Positions 1 to 6,394 of a DNA stretch of 6,394 bases are shown here, in pieces; position 1 is the first letter of the stretch, and each line of letters starts with the position of its first letter. The position numbers were made by a program, and so were the translations under genes. Source of the stretch: JAEZFI01 sp044508215 (lineage in GTDB: Bacteria > Actinomycetota > Acidimicrobiia > Acidimicrobiales > Microtrichaceae); NCBI GenBank assembly GCA_044508215.1, contig JBIQID010000150.1, positions 1 to 6,394 of the forward strand, in the 5' to 3' direction. The notes beneath the pieces were generated by a model. The model was not told the DNA's origin and did no database searches. It saw nothing but the letters and a program-made list of their open reading frames with translations.

Positions 1-595
1 GCACGGCGTCCGTGGCGGGGGCCGCGATGTCGAATGCCTGCAGATCCGGCTCTCACCGATCGTCGCCTACGCCGTGCTGGGTGAGGCAGCGCCGCTCGAG
101 GGGACCGTCGTCTGCCTCGAGGACATCTGGGGCCGCGACGCGGTCCGCACCCAGGAGCAGCTGATCGAGGCGAGGACCTGGGAGGCGCGGTTCGCGCTCG
201 CCGCGGATGCGCTCGGGCGGCGGGTCGCCGACGGCCGCGAGGTCGACGACGAGGTCCGCCACGCCTGGAGGCAGATCACCTCCCGCCGCGGCCAGGTCCG
301 CGTCGACGAGGTCGCCCACGAGGTGGGGTGGGGCCGCAAGCGCCTCTGGAGCCGGTTCCGCGCACAGGTCGGGATCAATCCGAAGCGGGCGGCGCAGCTC
401 GTGCGGTTCGACCACGCTGCGCACCGCCTCGCCTCGGGGGACCGCGCCGCGTGGGCAGCGGCCGAGGCCGGCTACGCCGACCAGTCGCACCTGCACCGTG
501 AGGCGGTCGCGTTCACGGGCCTCACCCCGACCGCCCTCGCGTCGGCGCCGTGGCTCTCCGTCGACGACGTCGCCTGGGCCGATCCCCCGGGCTGA
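1..595 (+). CDS. AraC-family transcription regulator, 5'-truncated by window edge
   Basis: This is the C-terminal 197 residues of a DNA-binding transcription regulator. The reading frame (first full codon at base 2) is open to the left edge, so the true start lies outside. A GTG at 74 is available but would cut through a conserved-looking N-terminal segment (CLQIRLSPIVAYAVLG, then LEDIWGRDAVRTQEQL), which resembles the effector-side domain of DUF6597-type AraC proteins. The AraC DNA-binding domain follows. Its first helix-turn-helix lies around bases 299-385 (RVDEVAHEVGWGRKRLWSRF). Its second is around 446-538, with the family hallmark GYADQSHLHREAVAFTGLTP (close to the consensus GYxDQxHLxRxFxxxxGxTP). 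TGA ends it at 593-595. It faces the cupin gene convergently, so the two do not share an operon. The target genes and any ligand are unknown. The family call is firm; the N-terminal domain name is from memory of the family pattern. Confidence 0.9.
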   Translation, partial: HGVRGGGRDVECLQIRLSPIVAYAVLGEAAPLEGTVVCLEDIWGRDAVRTQEQLIEARTWEARFALAADALGRRVADGREVDDEVRHAWRQITSRRGQVRVDEVAHEVGWGRKRLWSRFRAQVGINPKRAAQLVRFDHAAHRLASGDRAAWAAAEAGYADQSHLHREAVAFTGLTPTALASAPWLSVDDVAWADPPG

Positions 596-616
596 GTCGC
601 TGTCAGACGCTGCCGC

Positions 617-657
617 GATCGCCGCTCTCCGGATGGGGGGTTCAACGGTCGGCGATC
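617..657. terminator. Possible bidirectional terminator (weak inverted repeat)
   Basis: The 66 bp between the convergent AraC and cupin stop codons contain a perfect 8-bp inverted repeat, GATCGCCG at 617-624 and CGGCGATC at 650-657, separated by 25 nt. A stem between two convergent stops is where a shared terminator would be expected. However, the loop is long, no T-tract follows on either strand, and GATCGC-type words are common in such GC-rich DNA. The call is therefore weak and rests on position plus the perfect repeat. Confidence 0.25.
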
Positions 658-661
658 ATCG

Positions 662-1090
662 TCACGGCTCCACGGAGCGCTGACGGTGCTGTGTGCCGAG
701 CCCCGGGGTGATGGTGAGGATCCGTGCGGTGCCGTGCGCGTCCACGGCATGCCAGACGCCTGCGGGGTTGATGGTCGCTCGCCCCGGTTCGAGGACCACC
801 TGCTCGGTCGTCCCGCCGTGTTCACGTGTCACGGTCACGGCCCCGTCGATGCAGACGATGACCTCGTCGCCAGCCGGATGGCATTCCCAGTGGTCGCCGT
901 GCCCCTCCTCGTCGATGACGATCAGCATTCGCCCCTCTGCGCCGTCGCTCGAGACGGCTTCGCCGTAGGCCTGGAGCACGGCCGGGTCGAAGGCGAACCC
1001 GCTGATCGGCCGAGCCCGTGAACCGAGGCCGAGGTGGAGCGGCGTGGTCGAGAGGTCGATGGCCGAACGTTCTTCGTCGATGAGTTCCAT
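662..1090 (-). CDS. Small single-domain cupin protein
   Basis: A complete 142-residue protein built from one cupin beta-barrel. Motif 1 is WECHPAGDEVIVCIDG (residues 68-83): it keeps the spacing of the classic HxH(x)4E(x)6G pattern, but Glu69 stands where the first His normally is, leaving Glu69, His71 and Glu76 as candidate metal ligands. Motif 2 is GRATINPAGVWH (residues 103-114), matching G(x)5PxG(x)2H with His114 as the fourth ligand; the Asn that often follows is Ala118. No signal peptide or membrane segment is seen, so it should be cytoplasmic. Substrate and reaction are unknown; such cupins may be enzymes or sugar/small-molecule binders. The ATG at 1090 is chosen because the MELIDEERSAIDLSTTPLHL start looks natural for this type. 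The best Shine-Dalgarno (GGGAGG, minus strand 1116-1111) is 20 nt away, unusually far, so the start is not certain. It is transcribed towards the AraC gene and divergently from the amidase. Confidence 0.85.
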   Translation of the reverse strand: MELIDEERSAIDLSTTPLHLGLGSRARPISGFAFDPAVLQAYGEAVSSDGAEGRMLIVIDEEGHGDHWECHPAGDEVIVCIDGAVTVTREHGGTTEQVVLEPGRATINPAGVWHAVDAHGTARILTITPGLGTQHRQRSVEP

Positions 1091-1272
1091 GGACGGCAGC
1101 GTCGCGGGATCCTCCCAGCGGGTCTTGTACGAATGGGACGAGCGGCGTCCCGAAGCGGTCCTGGGTCGAGACGGGGGCGCAGCTCGCGACCCGGCACCTC
1201 CGCGGCGGCACGATCGGGCGCTGTCAGGTGACGGACAAACGTCCAAGACCGCGTGTGGGGTCCAGGTCGACG

Positions 1273-1294
1273 CTGCTGGGACGACACCCAGCAG
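1273..1294 (+). promoter_or_regulatory. Perfect 8-bp hairpin abutting the amidase RBS
   Basis: CTGCTGGG (1273-1280) and CCCAGCAG (1287-1294) are exact reverse complements around a 6-nt loop (ACGACA). The 3' arm ends at the first base of the GAGAGG ribosome binding site, 12 nt before the TTG start of the amidase. In mRNA this would be a stable stem next to the RBS; in DNA it could equally be a dyad operator. The repeat is seen directly; a regulatory role is inferred from its position. Confidence 0.45.
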
Positions 1295-1299
1295 AGAGG
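1294..1299 (+). promoter_or_regulatory. Ribosome binding site deciding a TTG start for the amidase
   Basis: GAGAGG ends 7 nt before the TTG at 1307, an optimal Shine-Dalgarno spacing. The in-frame GTG at 1253 would add 18 residues (beginning WGPGRRCWDD) that look like translated leader, would place the hairpin inside the coding region, and lacks a comparable upstream purine run. The TTG start gives the N-terminus SEQFDPYTSAVDLAAAIRHK, typical of amidase-signature proteins. Confidence 0.7.
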
Positions 1300-1306
1300 C
1301 CCTCCG

Positions 1307-2764
1307 TTGTCCGAGCAGTTCGATCCCTACACATCCGCCGTCGACCTCGCCGCCGCGATCCGCCACAAGGAGGTGAGCCCCGTCGAGTTGGTCGAGGCCT
1401 ACCTCGAGCGGATCGACGAGCTCGACCCTGGACTCAATGCGTTCTGCTACCGCGACGACGACCGGGTGCAGCGAGCCGCTCGAGACGCCACCGACGCCGT
1501 CGCCCGCGCACGATCGAACGAGGAGCTCCCCCCGTTCATCGGGGTGCCGATCGCCGTCAAGGACCTCTACGACGTTGCCGGCTGGCCGACGTCCCACGGT
1601 TCAGCGGGTGCGCACCGGGAGGCAGTGGCGACGTCCGACCCGGTCGTCCAACGCCTCCTCGACGCGGGGTTCATCCCCCTCGGGAAGACGACGACGTCGG
1701 AGTTCGGCACGGTGCCCTTCACCGAGAGCGACGCCCTCGGGACCTCGCGGAACCCGTGGAACCCCGCGCACACCCCGGGCGGGTCGTCGAGCGGGTCCGG
1801 CGTCGCCGTCAGTGCCGGGATGGCACCGATCGCGCTCGCCGGCGACGGAGGAGGGTCGATCCGTGTGCCGGCGTCCTGCAATGGGCTCGTCGGGTTGAAG
1901 CCCACCCGTGGCCTCGTGTCCAACCGCACCGTCGAGTCCGAGGGCCTCGCCGCTGCCGGGGTGATCACCCGGTCGGTCGGGGACACCGCAGCCGCGCTCG
2001 ACGTCCTGGCCCGGCACGATCCCGCAGCCTGGTGGTCGCCTCCCAGCCCGGCGCGGAGCTTCGAGCGCTCGGCGTCACTCCGACCCGACGCAGGGCTCCG
2101 CATCGGGGTGCTCGTGGACGCCCCGGTGGAGGGGATCCACGTCGACCCGGTCTGTGCAGCCGCCGTCGACACCGCCGTGCGCGAGCTGGAGGCGCAGGGC
2201 CACGAGATCGTCGACGAGCCCCTGCCGCTCCCGCCGGCCGGCGAACTGATCGCCGCCTTCACGACGATCTGGAACGTCGGAGGTGCGGGCGTCGACCTGG
2301 CCGACCCGTATCGCGTCGAACCGCACAACCGGGCGCTTCGGGACGCGGCCCGGGGCGTCGACTCGTGGGCCTACGTCGAGGGTGTGCAGGCAGCGCAGCA
2401 CCTGTCTCGCCGGATCGTCGAGGCCTTCGTCGCCCGGTACGACGTGCTGGTCACGCCCACGATGGCGTGCCTTCCGCCGCTCGTCGGTGCGTGGCGGGCC
2501 GGGATCGACGACGACCCGTTGATGGCGCTCGTGAACAGCTACCCGATGGCCGTGTTCACGTCGGTCTTCAACGTCACCGGCCAGCCCGCCATCTCGGTAC
2601 CGGTCGCCCACGACGCCGCCACCGGGCTGCCTGTCGGGGTGCAGCTCGTTGCCGCACCCTGGCGGGAGGACCTCCTGTTGCAGCTCGCCCGCACCCTCGA
2701 GATGGCGATCCCCTGGGCGGCTCGACGGCCACCCGTGTCGCGAGGAGCGGCACGCAGTTCGTGA
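1307..2764 (+). CDS. Amidase-signature family hydrolase
   Basis: A complete 485-residue serine amidohydrolase, the usual length for the family. It hydrolyses a C-N amide bond through a Ser-cisSer-Lys triad. The three residues are visible: Lys85 in VPIAVKDLYDVAG, cis-Ser160 in the GGSSSGSG loop (residues 158-165) and nucleophile Ser184 in GDGGGSIRVPA. The spacings of 75 and 24 residues equal those of mammalian FAAH (K142/S217/S241). NGLVGLKPTRG follows as in family members, and the C-terminus carries NVTGQPAISVP, LPVGVQLV and REDLLLQLARTLE, closing the fold. The DGGGSIR version of the signature and the IPWAARRPP tail resemble the 6-aminohexanoate-cyclic-dimer hydrolase (NylA)-like subgroup often seen in actinobacteria, but substrate cannot be read from sequence; aryl- or alkyl-amides are equally possible. 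There is no signal peptide or membrane segment, so it is probably cytoplasmic. It starts at TTG with GAGAGG 7 nt upstream, behind a hairpin. Its TGA lies 5 bp from the stop of the convergent STAND gene. Confidence 0.93.
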   Translation: MSEQFDPYTSAVDLAAAIRHKEVSPVELVEAYLERIDELDPGLNAFCYRDDDRVQRAARDATDAVARARSNEELPPFIGVPIAVKDLYDVAGWPTSHGSAGAHREAVATSDPVVQRLLDAGFIPLGKTTTSEFGTVPFTESDALGTSRNPWNPAHTPGGSSSGSGVAVSAGMAPIALAGDGGGSIRVPASCNGLVGLKPTRGLVSNRTVESEGLAAAGVITRSVGDTAAALDVLARHDPAAWWSPPSPARSFERSASLRPDAGLRIGVLVDAPVEGIHVDPVCAAAVDTAVRELEAQGHEIVDEPLPLPPAGELIAAFTTIWNVGGAGVDLADPYRVEPHNRALRDAARGVDSWAYVEGVQAAQHLSRRIVEAFVARYDVLVTPTMACLPPLVGAWRAGIDDDPLMALVNSYPMAVFTSVFNVTGQPAISVPVAHDAATGLPVGVQLVAAPWREDLLLQLARTLEMAIPWAARRPPVSRGAARSS

Positions 2765-2769
2765 CGACC

Positions 2770-5700
2770 TCAGCCGTCTCGGTCGCAGGCGCCGCCGTCG
2801 TGGCCGAGCAGGAAGCGCGCCCGCTCCTCGGGTCGCCACGACCGGCCGGCGAGCTGGCAGGCGGTGGCCGACCACTCGTGTGGATCGAGCTCCCAGCGCA
2901 GGACGCCGGCAGCGGTCGGCAGCAGCACTCCCCTGCCGTCCGGGTCGAGCGCGACGCTCGCACCGTTGACCGGCACCGGCAGGACGGCGCCCACCCTCGA
3001 TCCCTGCCCGGGGTCGTAGAGGGCCACGGCCCCGTCGGCGTCGATGCTCACGAGCAACTCCTGCCAGCCCGCTGCTGACCCGTCGACGAACTGCAATCCC
3101 CGCACGCGGCGACCGCTCCCCCGGAGCACGACGGGCTCGGACCGGCCCTCCAGGTCGCGGATCGTCACGTCGCCGTTGTCCCCGGCGAACGCCATCCGCC
3201 GGCCGTCGGCCGAGAGCGCCGCTGCTCCCGACCGGGCGACGGTGTCGAGGTCGCCACCGAGGAGCCGACCGGAGGGCAGCTCCACCAGCGCGGCGGTCCG
3301 GGTGACGGGATCCCGGAGCAGCAGCCGTGCGCCGTCGGCGGACCAGCTCATCTCCGACATGAACGAGCCCGACGTCCCCACCGTCGGGTGGGTCTGTTCG
3401 CCGGTGCGCGGATCGCGGAGCTCGAGGCCGTCCCGGGTGGGCACGACGACCACGTCGCCGGTCGGTGAGAGCGACCCGAGGCGGAGCAGCTCCGTGGTGT
3501 CCCCGTCGCCGACGGGCGTGAGGTCCGGGAGGGATCGCAACCGGCCGTCGACGAGCACCAGGTCGCCGGCGACCCCACCGAGCGGCCCCTCCGCGGTTGC
3601 CACGGTTCGGCCTGTCGCGGCATCCATCACCCAGGTGGAGACCGTCCCCTCGACCACCATCGCCCCGAGGTCCGTCCAGCTCCGCGGCGCNNNNNNNNNN
3701 NNNNNNNNNNNNNNNNNNNNNNNNNNNNNNNNNNNNNNNNNNNNNNNNNNNNNNNNNNNNNNNNNNNNNNNNNNNNNNNNNNNNNNNNNNCCACAGCGTG
3801 ACGGTGCTCCCACGGAAGGTCGCCAGCCGCTCGCCCACCCACCCGGCGAAGACCCCCGGCGCGCCGTCCGGGGTGATGTCGAGGTCGTCGAGGTGGAGGA
3901 CGCGCACCTGCTCCTCGGTGATCGCCGCAGTCCCGGTGTCGGGTGCGATGGACCCCACGGACTCCGTTGTCGTCTCGGGCGTGAGCGAGACCGCCACCTG
4001 ATCTCCACCCGGGGCGAAGGCGAGGGCGGTCACGGGCGCGTCCACGTCGAGCGTCGCGATGAGCGCACCGGTCTCGGTGTCGTAGAGGCCCAGCACGGAC
4101 GAGCCGGACTGCGTGGCGATCACACCCTCGGGGGTGCTGATGAACTCCTCGGACCGGGTCGAGGTGGCGACCAGCGCGCGCGTGCCGTCGGGCGACATCG
4201 CGGCCGCGAGGATCGAGCCGTCGGGCGGGAGCTCCACGGCCAGCGTCACCGTCGACCCGTCGGGGCGGTACACCTCGACGCGGTCGGGGGCCGACGAGAG
4301 GGCGGCGACCCCACCGTCGGCGACCGCGAGCCTGGCGACCGACGCGGCGGCGAACGACCAGGGTTGGGTCGACCCGACGAGGTCCGTCACGGTCGTGCGC
4401 TCGGGTTCGGCGGATGCCGGATCACTGGGGATCGCGACCGTGCCGCGGTCGGCGGAGAGCACCGCCGCATCCGCTCCGGTGGTGTCGAGCTCCAGACGCT
4501 CGACCACCTCACCGGTGGCGGGGTCGCGCACGACCACGCCGTCGGACCCGATGGTGACGAGGTGGCCGGTGGCGGCCTGCGTGCCCCCGACGAGGAGGTC
4601 GCCTTCCACGGGGAGGCGACGGACCAGGCGGCCGTCGAGGGTGAGCGACTCCTGGAGCGCACCGCGGGTCTCGGGGAGGTCGCGCAGGGCGAACGCCTCC
4701 GCCGCGAGCAGCCACCCGGTGGTCGGCTCCTGGGCTGCGACGGCTCCCACCTGGGCGGCCGCGGCGCGTGCGGCGGCCTCCTCTGCGAGGTCCTCCGCGC
4801 GGTTCCGTTGGGTCAGCGCCCAGATCGCCGCCGCCAGAGCGGCCACCAGCGCGGTGGCCACGCACGCGAGCAGGACTCGGAGACGGCGGTTGTTGCGCCG
4901 GTCCCGTTCGAGGCGCGCCGCGGCCTCCGCCTGCTCGCGGTCTCGAAGGGCGATCGACGCGTCGAGGAACTCCCGGTCGAGGCGCGACAGCTCGTCCTCG
5001 TGATCGCCTCGCCACTCGACCGCGGCGTCGAGGCGGCCGGCGCGGTAGAGCTCGCCGTGGTCGCGCCCAGTGGCCTCCCACTCCTCGGCGGCACGGGTGA
5101 GCCGACGGTGCAGGACCATCGCCTCGCGGTCCTCGTCCAGCCACCCGCGGAACCGGGGCCACGCACGGATGAGCGCCTCGTGAGCGATCTCGACCCAGTC
5201 GCCGTCCGCCGACAGCAGCCGGGCGGCGACCAGCTGCTCGACGACCGACGCCGCGTCCGGACCCGCTGCGGAGACCTCGGCGTGGGCGACCCGCCGGCGG
5301 GTGTCGTCGGCGGTCTCACCCGGCTCGACGAGCAGGAGCAGCACGCGCCGGGCGGCGCGCTGCTCCTCGCTGGACAGTGACTCGAACAGCTCGTCGGCGG
5401 TGCGGGCCACGGCGCCGTCGACCCCGCCGGCCTCCCGGTAGTCGGCGACGGTCAGCGTGCGGCCCCGTCGGCGGCGCCAGGTCTCGTACATGGCGTGGGA
5501 GGCGAGGGGCAGCGCTCCGGGGCGGGCCGCCACGTCGCTCACCACGAGGTCGACGAGACCCGGTTCAAGCTTCAGCCCCACGGTGGCCGCCGGACCGGTC
5601 ACCGCGGCACGGAGCTCGTCGTCGGACATGGGCGGGACCACCACGGTCGCCCGCTCGAGCACGTTCGACAGCGCGAGGGAGGACGCCATCTGGCTGAAGA

Positions 5701-6394
5701 AGTCGGCCCTCAACGTGGCGAGGACCCGCACCGAGCCGTCGCCCTCCGCGACCGCTGCGAGGCGGTCCAGGAACGCCTCACGTCGTGTTGGCGACTCCCA
5801 CCGGGTGAACAGCTCTTCGAGCTGGTCGAGCACGACGAGCTTCGTCGACGCTCCCGGTTCGTCGGCGGGTGGGTGCTCGGGCGTTCGTTCGAGCAGGTCG
5901 GCCGACGCCTGACCGGCGGAGGTCACGACGACCGACCACTGATCGGAGCCCTCGAGTGCACCGTCCGCCAGCGCCGGCAGCACCCCGGCTCGCACGAGGG
6001 ACGACTTGCCGCTTCCGGACGCACCGACGAGCAGGACGAACGGCCGCCGGCCGAGTCGGTCGAGCACCACGTCCTCGAGCGCCTCGCGCCCATGGAAGAG
6101 GTCCCGGTCCTCGGCCTCGTACGAACGGAGACCCCGGTAGGGAGCGACGCGGGCGATGGCCTCGCGGACCTGCTCGGCGAGCGGGGTGGGCGGCGCGTCG
6201 GGCGCTGAGGGGTCCACCCGCACCAGCTCGCGGTGGAGGGCGACCAGGCGCGACGGGTTGCCGTCGGTCTCCGCCATCACCAGGTCGAGCGCTGCGTCGT
6301 GATCGGGGTCGGCCTGATCGGGGTCGGCCTGCTCGCGATCGCCGTGATCGAGGTCGTCCGCCAGGTCGAGCATCGAGCGGACCGCCGCCCGGTC
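2770..6394 (-). CDS. Large nSTAND1 NTPase with transmembrane helix and C-terminal WD40-like propeller, N-terminus off window, assembly gap inside
   Basis: A STAND-class signalling ATPase, a presumed nucleotide-driven switch. The frame is open to the right edge; residues below count from the ATG at 6373, which is probably internal. An acidic linker with an ADPDQ repeat leads to APYRGLRSYEAEDRDLFHGRE, the usual entry to nSTAND1. Walker A is GASGSGKSS (117-125, Lys123) and Walker B LVVLDQLEELF (Asp183, Glu186/187). Then come VLATLRADFFSQM, GALPLASHAMYETWRRR and the helical HEALIRAWPRFRGWLDED (from His398). A charged stretch (RDRRNNRRLR) precedes one membrane helix at 500-520, followed by an Ala/Glu-rich helix. 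The rest is a degenerate WD40-like propeller (repeated VVRDPATGEVV, LYDTETGALIATL, LELRDPRTGEQ, SADGRRMAF) ending in the tail ACQLAGRSWRPEE common to bacterial STAND-propeller proteins. At least 1174 residues are visible. The frame before the N run (codon tgg at 3793-3791) and after it (from 3690) differ by one base across the 100 Ns, so they join only if the real gap is a multiple of three. Relatives often carry an N-terminal SARP/BTAD DNA-binding or other effector module, but here it is unseen. The input signal is unknown. Confidence 0.88.
3691..3790. other. Assembly gap of 100 Ns inside the STAND gene
   Basis: Exactly 100 Ns, the conventional placeholder for a scaffold gap of unknown size. 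It falls within the beta-propeller, between a blade ending GSTVTLW and one starting APRSWTDLGAMVVEGTVSTW. Its length leaves the flanking reading frames of the minus-strand gene out of register (100 is 1 modulo 3), while both flanks have clear propeller character. Confidence 0.97.
6301..6330. repeat. Perfect 15-bp tandem duplication in the STAND linker
   Basis: GATCGGGGTCGGCCT occurs twice head-to-tail (6301-6315 and 6316-6330), followed by a short degenerate remnant (GCTCGCGATCG). On the minus strand it encodes QADPD-QADPD within the acidic segment DDLDHGDREQADPDQADPDHD, just N-terminal to the nSTAND1 domain. The unit is a multiple of three, so copy-number change would preserve the frame. It is most likely a slippage product in an unstructured linker. 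Confidence 0.85.

Larger units (their letters stand above)
1091..1306. other. Divergent intergenic region between cupin and amidase genes
   Basis: These 216 bp separate two outward-facing start codons and should carry both promoters. I see no convincing -35/-10 pair on either strand: the region is very GC-rich and the only TA-containing stretch (around 1125-1135, TTGTACGAAT) does not fit a TANNNT -10 box well. What can be supported is a GGGAGG Shine-Dalgarno-like run on the minus strand (1116-1111) and, at the right end, the hairpin and RBS listed separately. Open frames crossing it have no recognisable protein character. Confidence 0.5.

Noticed and set aside
53..825. Minus-strand and alternative-frame open frames opposite the AraC gene and in the AraC-cupin junction
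   Set aside because: No recognisable domain, biased composition, and they conflict with the clearly supported AraC and cupin frames.
1222..1250. Short GGAC/GTCC inverted repeat and TGAC words as a promoter or operator
   Set aside because: A 4-bp stem and single partial boxes are well within chance in GC-rich DNA, and no matching -10 box is seen.
1091..1597. N-terminal extension of the cupin frame to 1597 (311 residues in total)
   Set aside because: The extra residues lack protein-like composition, run through the intergenic region and overlap the amidase 5' end. The natural cupin start is near 1090.
1228..3078. 616-codon plus-strand frame overlapping the amidase
   Set aside because: Arg/Pro-rich out-of-frame shadow. 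The amidase frame carries the full catalytic signature.
2075..3690. Continuation of the STAND upstream frame past the gap to 2075
   Set aside because: It becomes low-complexity Arg/Gly text after the Ns and overlaps the amidase. The propeller-like continuation is in another frame ending at 2770.
3044..5380. 778-codon open frame on the plus strand opposite the STAND gene
   Set aside because: Its translation is Arg/Gly/Ser/Pro-rich with no domain, it crosses the N run, and it mirrors a well-supported minus-strand gene. Long antisense frames are expected at this GC content.
2770..6394. Reading the STAND protein as an anti-phage Avs defence gene
   Set aside because: Avs proteins are STAND ATPases, but no nuclease or other defence effector, TPR sensor or defence neighbour is visible. 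nSTAND1-TM-propeller proteins are common regulators in actinobacteria.

Overview
The window is very GC-rich, with strong G/C bias at third codon positions and long open frames on both strands. Protein styles (AraC protein with a DUF6597-like N-terminus, WExHPxGDE cupin, NylA-like amidase, nSTAND1/propeller regulator) fit a high-GC actinobacterium, perhaps an Acidimicrobiia-type lineage. That placement is an inference from sequence style only. A run of exactly 100 Ns shows it comes from a draft scaffold or metagenome bin.

Layout: (1) 1-595, plus strand, the 3' two-thirds or so of an AraC-family transcription regulator cut by the left edge. (2) 662-1090, minus strand, a complete 142-residue single-domain cupin, convergent with the AraC gene. 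(3) 1091-1306, a divergent intergenic region with a perfect 8-bp hairpin directly against the ribosome binding site of the next gene. (4) 1307-2764, plus strand, a complete amidase-signature hydrolase with all three catalytic residues, starting at a TTG codon. (5) 2770 to the right edge, minus strand, most of a very large STAND-type signalling ATPase (nSTAND1 NTPase, one transmembrane helix, C-terminal WD40-like beta-propeller). It is cut at its N-terminus by the window edge and interrupted inside the propeller by the N run.

The genes alternate in direction (plus, minus, plus, minus), so no two form an operon. The AraC/cupin pair and the amidase/STAND pair are each convergent, and the cupin/amidase pair is divergent across a 216-bp region that must hold both sets of start signals. 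No pathway links the four genes clearly. Two are regulators or sensors (AraC, STAND), one is a small-molecule amide hydrolase, and one is a cupin of unknown substrate.

I see no mobile element, CRISPR array, RNA gene or recognised defence cassette. The most notable items are the membrane-spanning STAND/propeller protein with its unseen N-terminal module, the frame mismatch showing that the 100-N gap cannot be its true length if the gene is intact, the hairpin abutting the amidase RBS, and a perfect in-frame 15-bp tandem duplication in the acidic linker of the STAND protein.
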